Source of the DNA: Haematococcus lacustris
Taxonomy: Eukaryota; Chlorophyta; Chlorophyceae; Chlamydomonadales; Haematococcaceae
NCBI GenBank assembly: GCA_030144725.1
Contig: JASKMD010000006.1
Span: 1,971,433-2,035,432 of the forward strand
Direction of reading: 5' to 3'
DNA: 64,000 nucleotides
Notes under the pieces: model-generated
Seen by the model: only the letters and a program-made list of their open reading frames with translations
What the model was told of the DNA's origin: nothing
Database searches by the model: none
Shown: piece by piece, positions 32,023 through 43,509 of the stretch
Numbering within the stretch: the first letter of the stretch is position 1
Layout: the number at the start of each line of letters is the position of its first letter
Program-made: the position numbers and the translations under genes

Positions 32023-33108
32023 GGGGCCGTGCCTTCTCCGATGGTTTTGGATCGCCCACGCCTTACCCGACCCGTGCTCTCTACCCTCTTTCCAACGCCC
32101 ACCACCTTCCAGCCCAGCGCCCAGGGGGCTTTTGTGTCCCGAGCGTATGCGCCTTGCTCTGTCCCACCACGAGGGGTGCATCTCCCCCACATCCCTCTTC
32201 CCCACCAGCAGCTCTCTGCCCCCCTGAACCCCCCTTGGGCCGCCCCTCCCCCCCTTGTTATTCCTCCCGCTGTCCATCCCGTGCCTCTTGAGGGGTCTGT
32301 TGCCACTGGCTCCCTTGCCGGTATTCCCCCATCAGCCTCTCCGCGCTCCCCGGGGCACTTGGGGTTGCTGGGCAAGGCCCTCTTGAAGGGCGCGGTGCTG
32401 GCCTCCAAGGGCAAGCTCGCTGCCCGTAAGCTGAGAGATGCCACAGCTAGGGGCCTAGCCGCAGCCGGGCAGTGGGTGGGTGGGGAACCTTCCGCCAGCT
32501 CTCCCTCCCTTGACCCCATGGACGCCGAGGCAGCGGCCCCCACCGCCTCTTGCCGCACGGAGGTCACGGGGCCTGGCGCAGTTGCCCATCTCCCAGCCCA
32601 GGAGCTTGGTCCCTCCACCGGGCTGGGCACCCGGCTCGGCACGGTGCGGGTTGGGCCCGGTGAGCTGCAGGGTAGTCAGCCTCCCCGCTGGCTTGACACC
32701 GCCGCGAGGGCACCTCCGCGCCCCTCCCCGGATGACAGGAGGGCTAGGCGGGAGGAGCGGCAGCGGGTGGCTCAGTGTAGGTCGAGGCGAGGCAACACGC
32801 AGCCAGCTACCCAGCCAGCCAGAGGGGGGCCTAGCCGGCGCCGGTATGGCATTCCCTCTTCCGGTTCCAGCTCTGAGGAGTGGGAGGCACGGCGTGCAAG
32901 GCACCAGCAAGCTGGCAGGCAGCGAGCTGCGCAGCTTGGCCATGGGTCCCCACACGTGCGCCGCTACGGGTTGCTCAGCCCCTCTGTTAGCCTGGCCAGC
33001 TCGCTGGGGGCCTCCTGTGATAGCCCTGTAGTTGAGCCAGCAGGGCCCCGGGAGGGGAGGTTGAGGGTGCCTAAGCGGCAGCAGCCCGAGCAGGCAGCTC
33101 AGCCTGGG

Positions 33109-33608
33109 NNNNNNNNNNNNNNNNNNNNNNNNNNNNNNNNNNNNNNNNNNNNNNNNNNNNNNNNNNNNNNNNNNNNNNNNNNNNNNNNNNNNNNNNNNNN
33201 NNNNNNNNNNNNNNNNNNNNNNNNNNNNNNNNNNNNNNNNNNNNNNNNNNNNNNNNNNNNNNNNNNNNNNNNNNNNNNNNNNNNNNNNNNNNNNNNNNNN
33301 NNNNNNNNNNNNNNNNNNNNNNNNNNNNNNNNNNNNNNNNNNNNNNNNNNNNNNNNNNNNNNNNNNNNNNNNNNNNNNNNNNNNNNNNNNNNNNNNNNNN
33401 NNNNNNNNNNNNNNNNNNNNNNNNNNNNNNNNNNNNNNNNNNNNNNNNNNNNNNNNNNNNNNNNNNNNNNNNNNNNNNNNNNNNNNNNNNNNNNNNNNNN
33501 NNNNNNNNNNNNNNNNNNNNNNNNNNNNNNNNNNNNNNNNNNNNNNNNNNNNNNNNNNNNNNNNNNNNNNNNNNNNNNNNNNNNNNNNNNNNNNNNNNNN
33601 NNNNNNNN
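33109..33608. other. Assembly gap (500 N)
   Basis: Exactly 500 N, probably a placeholder for unknown length. It removes whatever follows the ORF1-like frame. Confidence 0.98.
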
Positions 33609-35278
33609 GTTTGGTTGAGGTCTTCCGGCACATAATGCAAGTATGCAATACAGTACGCTCCCGACGAGTATGCAACACAGTACGCTCCCGACATCTAAAG
33701 AGCCAGGCAATAGGCTTCATTGAGTGGGCTTTGCCTCCGAGCGGCTAAGCAAGCCGTTGAGTAAGCCGAGCAGTCATTGTGGTCCTTTTGTTTTTCGACA
33801 CGGCTGGTTGCGCCTAGCATAACAAGCACACAAGCTTGACTAGCTTGTTGACCTTGTAATGTGCTGAAGTTGTAATGTGCCTCCCGTCGCGCCATAGAGA
33901 GCTGTAGCCCCCCGGAGTATACTTAGCTAATCCCGCTAGTGCGGAGAGTGCTTGACTAATTAGCCTGAAAAGCCCCGCAGCCTGCACTGACTGCACGACT
34001 GACTTGCACGGCGCACTTTGTGCATTTGCGCTTGCGATGCTTGACGCCATCATGCCTGCCACCACCCCAGCTAACGGGACAATAGCCTCCTTGTTCGTCA
34101 CCATATAAAAAAATCACCCCCAGAGCTACAGCCAACCCCAAAAGCTACAGCCGACCAGCCATGGCCTGCTACAAGCCCAGCTACATCATAGTGAAACATC
34201 AGCCGAGCACTGTAGCTCTGCGTGTAGCTTTGGTTCGCGGGAAGGCTGCGTGTGTGCATTGGTTCGAACATTGGGGTCGCGGTTGCTTCGCCTTCCATCG
34301 CGACTGCGGAACTTTCCATCGCGACTGCGGAACATTTGTTAAACATTTGTTAAACAAACCGGGTCATGCTCTAATGCCCACCTGCTCGCCTGAAGAAGAA
34401 GTTGCGGCATAGCAGGGCACCCAGATTCGCAATGCCTGACATTAGGTTTTCACCATCCTTTGTGTGAGTTGGAGTGATCAATTCCTTAAGGTTCAGTGCG
34501 CAAGCACACACCACTGATGACCTCCGGCTTAGTGCTTGCTTACAGATGTCAGTGACCCGTCTTTGGTTACTTTTCAAACGTCAGCGAGGCATGCTTCCAG
34601 GCCTGGAGGCCTTAGGGTCAGGCTCCTGCTTCGGGTCCTGAACCCCTACGAGAGTGAGCCTTGCAGCCATGGGCCATGGCTCTTTCTTTTTTTGTCACAC
34701 CCTCGTGTAGCTTCGTCACCGCCATGTCGTGCATCGCTAACGGTCATGTCGTGCATCGCTATGTCGTGCATCGCTAACGGATAGCCAAGGACGTAGCTTA
34801 CCAGTGTAGCTAACCACTGTCTGCGGTTGGGACACATCCGGGGTCACATGTGGCTGCCCGCATCGAAAGGCAATGGCAATTCCAGTCTTACATATAACGC
34901 GCATTACCACATTGCAGCAGACGCAACAAACGTTACATCAGCTGATGGAGTAGATGGGCTGCAGTTGCATGAAGATTACCAACCCCATGTTGGGAACGCC
35001 TGACCCTCGGATTGCATGCACCGCTTGCTGTCGTTGGGCCAGCCCGACACGCTTCCGTGCTAGAGACAAGTCACAATGCAGGCCTCGGGCCTCAGCCTCA
35101 GCAGCCCAGCCTTGTTCTTCAGCCCAACACGTTCTTCAGGAAAACAATCAAGAGTTGTGGGCATCCTTGGCAGGTGGGCGGGCCCAGCATGCTCCGGAGT
35201 AGGCGAAGAGCCGGAGTAGCCTGTTCATGCTAACAGACCGAAGGTTTGGGCAACGAACACAACCTCAGAAACGAAGCT
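33609..35278. other. Intergenic, no gene recognised
   Basis: Only short local duplications are seen: a ~27-bp direct repeat near 33,641-33,692, a 20-bp repeat and an 11-bp ATTTGTTAAAC repeat at 34,295-34,350, and three copies of ATGTCGTGCATCGCTA at 34,723-34,778. No long open frame with a recognisable domain. Confidence 0.5.
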
Positions 35279-36580
35279 GGGGCGGGGCGGGGCGGGGGGC
35301 GGGGCGGGGCGGGGCGGGGCGGGGCGGGGCGGGGCGGGGCGGGGCGGGGCGGGGCGGGGCGGGGCGGGGCGGGGCGGGGCGGGGCGGGGCGGGGCGGGGC
35401 GGGGCGGGGCGGGGCGGGGCGGGGCGGGGCGGGGCGGGGCGGGGCGGGGCGGGGCGGGGCGGGGCGGGGCGGGGCGGGGCGGGGCGGGGCGGGGCGGGGC
35501 GGGGCGGGGCGGGGCGGGGCGGGGCGGGGCGGGGCGGGGCGGGGCGGGGCGGGGCGGGGCGGGGCGGGGCGGGGCGGGGCGGGGCGGGGCGGGGCGGGGC
35601 GGGGCGGGGCGGGGCGGGGCGGGGCGGGGCGGGGCGGGGCGGGGCGGGGCGGGGCGGGGCGGGGCGGGGCGGGGCGGGGCGGGGCGGGGCGGGGCGGGGC
35701 GGGGCGGGGCGGGGCGGGGCGGGGCGGGGCGGGGCGGGGCGGGGCGGGGCGGGGCGGGGCGGGGCGGGGCGGGGCGGGGCGGGGCGGGGCGGGGCGGGGC
35801 GGGGCGGGGCGGGGCGGGGCGGGGCGGGGCGGGGCGGGGCGGGGCGGGGCGGGGCGGGGCGGGGCGGGGCGGGGCGGGGCGGGGCGGGGCGGGGCGGGGC
35901 GGGGCGGGGCGGGGCGGGGCGGGGCGGGGCGGGGCGGGGCGGGGCGGGGCGGGGCGGGGCGGGGCGGGGCGGGGCGGGGCGGGGCGGGGCGGGGCGGGGC
36001 GGGGCGGGGCGGGGCGGGGCGGGGCGGGGCGGGGCGGGGCGGGGCGGGGCGGGGCGGGGCGGGGCGGGGCGGGGCGGGGCGGGGCGGGGCGGGGCGGGGC
36101 GGGGCGGGGCGGGGCGGGGCGGGGCGGGGCGGGGCGGGGCGGGGCGGGGCGGGGCGGGGCGGGGCGGGGCGGGGCGGGGCGGGGCGGGGCGGGGCGGGGC
36201 GGGGCGGGGCGGGGCGGGGCGGGGCGGGGCGGGGCGGGGCGGGGCGGGGCGGGGCGGGGCGGGGCGGGGCGGGGCGGGGCGGGGCGGGGCGGGGCGGGGC
36301 GGGGCGGGGCGGGGCGGGGCGGGGCGGGGCGGGGCGGGGCGGGGCGGGGCGGGGCGGGGCGGGGCGGGGCGGGGCGGGGCGGGGCGGGGCGGGGCGGGGC
36401 GGGGCGGGGCGGGGCGGGGCGGGGCGGGGCGGGGCGGGGCGGGGCGGGGCGGGGCGGGGCGGGGCGGGGCGGGGCGGGGCGGGGCGGGGCGGGGCGGGGC
36501 GGGGCGGGGCGGGGCGGGGCGGGGCGGGGCGGGGCGGGGCGGGGCGGGGCGGGGCGGGGCGGGGCGGGGCGGGGCGGGGC
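35279..36580. repeat. (GGGGC)n microsatellite, 1.3 kb
   Basis: About 260 pentamers, perfect except for one GGGGGGC near 35,294. All frames stay open through it, so the long GAGRG and PRPAP ORFs are artefacts. Confidence 0.97.
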
Positions 36581-38469
36581 ACCACACCCGCCGCCACCAC
36601 TCCACAGTCGGTTGCATGGCCTGCCAGCCGCTAGGCTGCTTGACCGCCTTCGCCCTCTAGGGGTCCGGGACTTTCTTCCCTGCATTGTTCCGCCACTGTT
36701 CACTGCAAAGGACTGCATGGCTAGGTGCACTTACACCGCAGCCTTCGTGATACATGCTGACTTGCTGCTGGACTGCTCACGTGCCGCGGGTTTGAGGCTC
36801 CTGCTATACAACTGCACGCAGTTCTACTTTATGCACGCATGCAGCATACCGATCTGTCCGCTACTTCGCACACTCGCGGGCCTCACAACCAGCGCCTCTA
36901 CCAACCACCAACGCGCACGCTCCCCGAACAGGTAGTTCTCGCTCCGCCCATCATCAACCTCAAGCAGCTAGACAGGCAAGCCCAACGAAAGAGCGACGGC
37001 ACCCAAATCTCAAAGCTACGATGCAACGACACCAAACACTCAGATCATGCAGCGCTTGCATGCTGCCCCGTGGCCGCCTTGCCCGGCCCATGAGTGCCCA
37101 TGCTGTATTTATTGAGCCCAGCACCCTACCTTGCATTATCTTCTCCTGCTCGTTTCCTGCTGCGTGATGACGGCATGCCAGCCTGCCAGCAGCCTGCCAG
37201 CCTTGCAATCAGTCTTGTAGCATCAGCATCCAAGCTTTCCACTTCACCAGCTACAGAGTCAGTAACCCAAAGCAACAGCAGCTGCAGGTGCTCTGGTACT
37301 AGCAGGCAGCTGAGCAGGAGCATGGGACGTAAGTAAAGATCAAAGCCAGCTAGGCCAAAAGGAAGAGGTTTCACGGCTCAAGTCACCTTGCACAGCAGCA
37401 GCAGCAGCAGCAGTGACATGAGCGTTGGCACGTTGGCAGTCCTTGCGGGGCAGGCTTGGTGTCCATCCCAGCTATGGCCCTACAATAACCCCAGCTTAGA
37501 TCCTGTGATGTGTTGATCTTCAAGCATGTGCAGGGCAAGGTGAAGAGTTGCTGCTTGCGGCTGCAAAGCAGCCCCCACAGCCACCACCGCCCCAGCCATA
37601 GCTTCGTCAAGGATTAGGATACAGTAGCGCAAGGGCCAGCTCACAACCTCAAGGCCAGGCGGAAACACGCCCTGCAGCTGCTCCCGTGTGCCTGACCTCG
37701 GCGCAGAGTCTGTGAGGGTGTTGACAGTCAGGGACAGCACGCAGCTGCAGCCCCACTCAGGGCTCTCCTCAGGCACCTCAGGCCCAAGGCCTCCCAGCAG
37801 CCCGCCCCTGCCCCCTGCACTCCACTGAACATCAGCATGCAGTATGTGCCCCACTGAACAGCAACAGTGCTCACTGAACTGCAATAGCTCGTCAGGTCAG
37901 GTCAGCTCGTCTGCTCAGAGCTGCCTGCTGGGCTTGTTGGGTAGTTGGGTGGTGGTGGGGTGGTGGTGGGGTGCACCCCTTGCCCTAGGGATGGCGAGGA
38001 CAGCTGTGAACAAGTTGTGGCCGGCAAGGTGGTGCCAGTGCCTAGTCAGCCTGGACACAGTGCAATGCGGGAACATCACCTACCACAGCGCAGTGTCAGC
38101 CTGTGCCAAGTCAGCCTTTGCTGAGTCAGTGAGCTGTCAACTAACGAATACTGAGAGGGCCCGGGCTGTGGCCTCCTGGCCTGCCTGGCCTCAGCAGATA
38201 TCTTGGTAGGGGCTCTGATATCAGCTCTTTGGTCAGTGTGTGGGTGTGTCCATGCAAGCATGCTGTGCAGCAAGGTGAAACCTCTTGAGTCATGAGTCAC
38301 GACTCTACTACCTTGGCCCATGATACCTCCCTTTTCACTGCCGCTCCATCACCCTGCTGCAGGTGAAACAAGTCAGATGAGTGACTCGCCAGGGTCATAT
38401 GAATGTCAGGGTCCTGCACTTGGACCAAGCAGCCGGCAAGCAAGGGAACTAGCAGGCTGCGGAGGGCTG
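36581..38469. other. Intergenic region downstream of bHLH gene
   Basis: Mixed-composition sequence with small CAG runs (37,396-37,413) and no recognisable domain apart from one weak minus-strand frame at 37,480-37,884. It may include the 3'UTR of the minus-strand bHLH gene. Confidence 0.4.
37480..37884 (-). CDS. Possible unassigned exon
   Basis: A 134-codon minus-strand frame with balanced composition (for example SLTVNTLTDSAPRSGTREQL and RYCILILDEAMAGAVV). It looks more protein-like than its neighbours, with GT dinucleotides available as donors (near 37,653). I do not recognise the family. It could be a chance frame. Confidence 0.2.
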   Translation of the reverse strand: MQFSEHCCCSVGHILHADVQWSAGGRGGLLGGLGPEVPEESPEWGCSCVLSLTVNTLTDSAPRSGTREQLQGVFPPGLEVVSWPLRYCILILDEAMAGAVVAVGAALQPQAATLHLALHMLEDQHITGSKLGLL

Positions 38470-38538
38470 TCAGGGGTGTTGGCCTGGGCGGGCCAGCTGC
38501 AGCTCCAGTTGCTGGACTCGAGCCTGCAGCTGCTGTAC
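38470..38538 (-). CDS. Last exon of bHLH gene (zipper extension)
   Basis: 23 codons including the stop. The acceptor TTGCAG precedes it and the phase (0) fits the donor at 38,757. Leu-rich spacing (LQARVQQLELQLA) continues helix 2 of the bHLH. Confidence 0.55.
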   Translation of the reverse strand, partial: VQQLQARVQQLELQLARPGQHP

Positions 38539-40542
38539 CTGCAAGCCAGGGCAGAGCAGGGGCGACCAGGAGTGAGGGGGCCTGAGCAAGGAACAAAAAA
38601 GGGGCGACTAGAGAAAGCCTTGCAGCTTAGTAAAGTGATGGTGCGAGGTGCTGCAAAGCATCATGGACGTAAGTATGATCGACGACAGTATTGCAAAGCA
38701 GATCACCGGCGCAGCGCCGGCACACACAACGGCGCCCTGGCAAGCCGGCATCGCACCTGCGCCGCAGTCGATGCCTCGACCTGCCGTAAGTGGCGTATGG
38801 TGTCGATCGTCTCGCGCAGCACCGCGTGTTTGGGTCGCCGGTCATTTCCTCGAACGTAATGTGTGACAGGCGACATGAAGCTTGCTGGCACGAGCTCGCG
38901 AAGCTGGTCGATCAGCTGGTTGAGGGCGTCTCGGCGGTTCCGCTCCACTTGTGGGTGTGGTTTTGTATTTGCGCCGCCACCCGCGCTGCCACCCGCGCTG
39001 CTGACCGACGGCCCCGTTCTCACACTTGTCCCTGCCGGCGCCGGCGCCTCGCTGCTGGCACTGGCTAGCGCTGCGCTCGCTGCCGCATCCGCAGACTCAG
39101 GTTTGTGCGCCGAGCTTGATGCGCTGCCCACGCCTCGCTTGGCCGCTGGATTTCCGACGATGGCTCGCATCGCCGCCGCTGCTGCCCCAGCCGCGGCAGA
39201 TGGGTCAGCGCTTGATGCGAAGGGATTGCTTGCGTGTGCCTGCCCTGGCGTTGCGCTAGGCAGTCCGCTGAAGCCCCCACGCCCTGCGATGTGCGGAAAC
39301 CCCGGCGCTCCAGGCGCCCCGGGCGTCTGCTGCACCGCAGTGCTCGGCAGGACAACGGCTGACCACGCAGGCTGGCGAGGCACTCGTGGTGGCGGCGGCG
39401 CCAGCTGCGGCCCCTGGCTGAGTTGCGGGACTCGCGAGGTCGCGGACGCGCGACCTGGTCCCCGGCTGCTCCTCACAGCCATAGATGGTTTCAAGACAGC
39501 CGCAGACCCTGCCTCAGGAGCCCCAACCTGCCGAGCAGGCGCTGCACTGGCTGCCTGCGATGCTGCCTGGGTCAGTGAGGGCTGCAGCCACAGAAAGGGT
39601 GCAGCTGGCGTAGTGGAGAGCGGCGTGAAGAAGCTGCTCTGGCCCTGGCCCTGGCCTTGGCCCTGGCCCTGACTCTGGCCCTGGCCCTGGCCCTGGCCGG
39701 TCTGCATTGCCATTGTGCCAGCTGCTCCAACCTCTCCTGGTGCCACCTCTGGAGCAGCAGGCTGTGGCAACTCATCAGCGAGGGGCATGGTGCTTCCTGT
39801 TGAAGCATTCCAGCCCTGCTGCCCAGGAACCTGCTGCACCTGCTCCACACCCACCTCCACATCCATTGCTGCCAAGGGAGCAGCATCAGCGGCAGCAAAG
39901 CCTGGGGGGGCCATGGGGAGGGTTGGCAAGCCAACTGAAACCAGGCAGTAGGGGCTGAGTAGGGCCAGGGCCAGGGCCAGGGCCAGGGGCAGGGCCAAGG
40001 CCAGGGGCAGGGGCCAGGGGCAGGGCCAAGGCCAGGGGCAGGGCCAGGGCCAGGGCCAGGGCCAGGGCCAGGGGGGCAGGGGCCAGGGGCAGGGCCAGGG
40101 CCAGGGCCAGGGCCAGGGCAGGGCCAGGGCCAGGGGCAGGGCCAGGGGCAGGGCCAAGGCCAGGGCCAGGCAGCCCTGCTTGGCCCCACACCTCCCCCCC
40201 TACCAGACCCTCATACACGCCCTCCCCATAGACCAGGCGGCGGGGGGCAGGAGCCTGGCCGCCCTCCCCTGACCCGCGCTGGCTGGCTGGGCTGCCTGCA
40301 GTGCCACCCACCTCAGGCACCGGGCTGTTGAGGTGGGTGCCCTGCCTGGGTCCTCTGCTAGGGACACTGCGGGCGGGGGCATTGGGGGTGGCGCTGGTTA
40401 GGGGGGGGCTAGAGCAGCTGGGGGTAGCGGAGGAGGAGGAAGGGGAGGCTGGGCATGGGGGATCAGGGTCACGGAGCATGAAGGGGGGACGTGCCTGGCA
40501 GGCATATGGGAGGGGGGGTGGGGGGTGCGAGGGAGGGGGGCC

Positions 40543-40576
<34 letters not shown>

Positions 40577-42150
40577 AAGTCCTGCTGCACTGGGTGGTGG
40601 GGTTGGGTGGGCACTGACCCGGGGGGGCCTACTGGGAGGGGAAGGTAGGCTGGGAGGCTGGAGGGGGGCTGGGTGGACAGCAGCAGGGCAGCTGGCAGGG
40701 GGGGGGGTGAGGCAAAGAGGGGCGCAGGGCAAAGCACAGCTGCTGGGACAGAACCCCGCAAGCCCTGCTGCCCCTGCCCCTGCCCCTGCCCCTGCCCCTG
40801 CCCCTGCCCCTGCCCCTGCCCCTGCCCCTGCCCCTGCCCCTGCCCCTGCCCCTGCCCCTGCCCCTGCCCCTGCCCCTGCCCCTGCCCCTGCCCCTGCCCC
40901 TGCCCCTGCCCCTGCCCCTGCCCCTGCCCCTGCCCCTGCCCCTGCCCCTGCCCCTGCCCCTGCCCCTGCCCCTGCCCCTGCCCCTGCCCCTGCCCCTGCC
41001 CCTGCCCCTGCCCCTGCCCCTGCCCCTGCCCCTGCCCCTGCCCCTGCCCCTGCCCCTGCCCCTGCCCCTGCCCCTGCCCCTGCCCCTGCCCCTGCCCCTG
41101 CCCCTGCCCCTGCCCCTGCCCCCTGCCACACATTCCAAAGCTGGCGCCCCCCCTCCCCCCCTCCCCTCGACTCGACTGCCCGCTGCCAGACCGTGTCGGG
41201 CTGCCACCCCCACCGGGTAACAGTGAGGCGGGGGCCTGACCCGCAGCTGGGGCGGGGGCGGGGGCGGGCTGCACTGAGGCAGCTGGGGTGAGCAGCCGAG
41301 GCGCCCCCTCCCTGCTGCTCGCCCCAAGCTGGGGAGGGACAGGCTGGGGCTCAAGAGCAGCAGCAGCAGCAGCAGCAGCACCAGCAGCAGCAGCCCTGCC
41401 CCTGCCGAGTGTGAAGGCAGCTGGGTCAGGTGCAGGCAGGGGTGCTGCCACACTGCTTGTTGGCTCCCCTCTTGCAGGTACTGCCTTGAGGGGAAAGGGC
41501 GGGGGGCAGGCCAGCCCCCCCTGACCCACCACCACACCTGCAGGAAGGGCATGGGGGTGGTTGCTGGCTGCATGGCCCGCCATGGGGGCGGGGGGGGCGG
41601 AGGGGGGCAGGGGGGGCTTCCTCGCCCCCACCCCCTGGCGGCGGCTGCTGCTGCTGGTGATGAGAGGGGGGTGCCGGGAACCAGAGGCCAGGCCTGGTTG
41701 TGATTTAACCCGGAGAGGGGGGCTGGGCCTGGAGGGGGCAGCTGGGTCGGAGGGAGGGCAGGCGGGGGCCAGGGGGGGGGGGGCCCTGCCGCCGCACGAG
41801 CTGGCTAGGCAGGGGGTCTCCGCTGCCGGTGCCTTGGCTTGCCCAGTCCAGGGGCATCAGCACAGGGCAGGGGTGCCCTCCTGCTGCTGCTGTTGGGTTC
41901 GAGTCCTGCAGTGGCAGAGGTGCGGCTGATGGCTGGTGGGGGAGGGGTACAAGGCTGGTGAGGGGCGGGGAGGGGGGCGGCACGGGGAGGATCAGGGCGG
42001 GGGCAGAGCTGCGGTGAAGGTGGTGAGGGTGGAGGGGGAAGGGGGGAGGGGCCCGTTGGGGGTGGGGGGCGGCCCAGCTGCCGCCAGTCAGGTCAGGAGG
42101 GGCTGAAGGGAGGGTGAGGTGGGGGGGCCAGGTGGGGTGAGGGTGAGGGA

Positions 42151-42197
<47 letters not shown>

Positions 42198-42394
42198 AGG
42201 CTGGGGGGGCCAGGGCTGGGGTGCACCCCCTGAGGGGCTGGGGCTGGGGCCCAGAGGTCAGCCTGGCCTGGGTCTAGCGGGGGGGATGGCTGGCGGGGGA
42301 GGGGGAGGGGCAGGGGCGGGTGGGGGTAGGCCATGGGCGACAGGCCTGCATGGCTGGAGCAGGAGCGGCGGGCGCCCAGGCTGGGTTGGCCCTC

Positions 42395-42430
<36 letters not shown>

Positions 42431-43472
42431 TCCCCCCTGGGACACGGGCTGGTCCAGGGAGGTCTGACGCTGGGGGGGGGCAGGGAGAGGCATGCTGTGC
42501 CACCCTTCAGCAGCAGCAGCAGCAGGCGGCTCTGGATGGACGAGCTGGGGGATTGCCATGTGGAGCGAAGAAGGCGTGAGGGTGGGGGGCGGCAGCAGCA
42601 GCCGGGCCTGCTTGTCTGGGGGTCTCACCACCGGGCTGCTGTTGCTGCTGCCCCCCTGGCCATCTGCGGTGCTGGCCACCTGGTCGGCTGCGCCCCTGCC
42701 CCCTCCCCCAGGGGCCATGTCGGCAGAGTTGCGCTTGGTGCTGGGGCGGGGAGGGGCAGGGGCAGGGGCGGGGGAGGGGCAGCGGAAGGGGGGTGGGGCG
42801 GAGCTGTGGCTGTTGATCGGGGTTAGGCTGGGCTGGGGAAGGGGAGGGGGGGTGGGGCCAGGGGCAGTGGCAGAGCCAGGGTCATGGGGGGTTAGGCTGG
42901 CAGCAGCAGCAGGGCTTAGACTTCTGCCCAAGGGGGGGTGTAGGCTTAGGGTTCGCTCAGGGAGGGGAGGGGAGGAGGAGGCAGGGAGAGGGAAGGGACG
43001 TGCCTCCCCTGCTGCTGCTGCCTCCCCGGCCGCTGCCATCTCCCTGCCACCTAATGCCCTCCCTTGGGTTGCATCAGAAGGTGACCGGGCTGTGGCGTCT
43101 GGGGGTGGGGCCTCCTGCTGCTGCTGCTGCTGCTGCTGATACTCGGGTGACAAGGCAGCCCCTGGCGTTTGGCCTTGCCTGTGCTGCCCCCCCTGCTGCT
43201 GTGTGTCAGTCTGGGGGCACACCAGGGCCTCATAGGGCTGCCTAGGGGCCCCAGCCCCCGCCCCCACCCCCCACCTGGTGAGGGCGTGAGGGCGGGAAGG
43301 GGAGGGGAGGCTCCCCCAGGCAGCGGCACTGGCTGCAAGGGGGTAGGGGTGTGACCAACGCCTGGCTATGCCTGCTGGGGGGAGGGGCCACCCTGGAGGC
43401 AGCAGCAGGGTTGGGGGGGGCGGCAGGCCTGGCGGGCCCCCAGAGGGTGTAAGGGGCTGGGGGGCCATTATC

Positions 43473-43509
<37 letters not shown>

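Larger units (their letters stand above)
30728..33108 (+). pseudogene. ORF1-like repeat protein, second part (cut by gap)
   Basis: An open frame with no credible own ATG, entered by the one-base deletion near 30,670. It contains a diverged repeat copy ([18 protein letters not shown], about 31,331-31,384), a polyQ tract, a (Gly-Ala)n block from 87 GGGGCT units, a middle region without known domain, a QPPRWLDT module near 32,680 that matches the LINE-tail units, and two RRYG repeats. It runs into the 500-N gap, so the C-terminus is unknown. A splice to join the two frames is possible, but the deletion inside a repeat is the simpler reading. Confidence 0.45.

Noticed and set aside
35227..36730. 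Several ORFs of 450-500 codons on both strands
   Set aside because: They are translations of pure (GGGGC)n, which has no stop in any frame; there is no evidence of a gene.
41885..41905. B-box-like GGTTCGAGTCC on the plus strand
   Set aside because: Single occurrence in the coding region of the bHLH gene, with no LTR or paired stem around it.
42130..42200. Telomere-like GGGTGA repeats
   Set aside because: The unit is GAGGGT/GGGTGA, not the algal TTTTAGGG type. It lies inside an open minus-strand frame and reads His-Pro.
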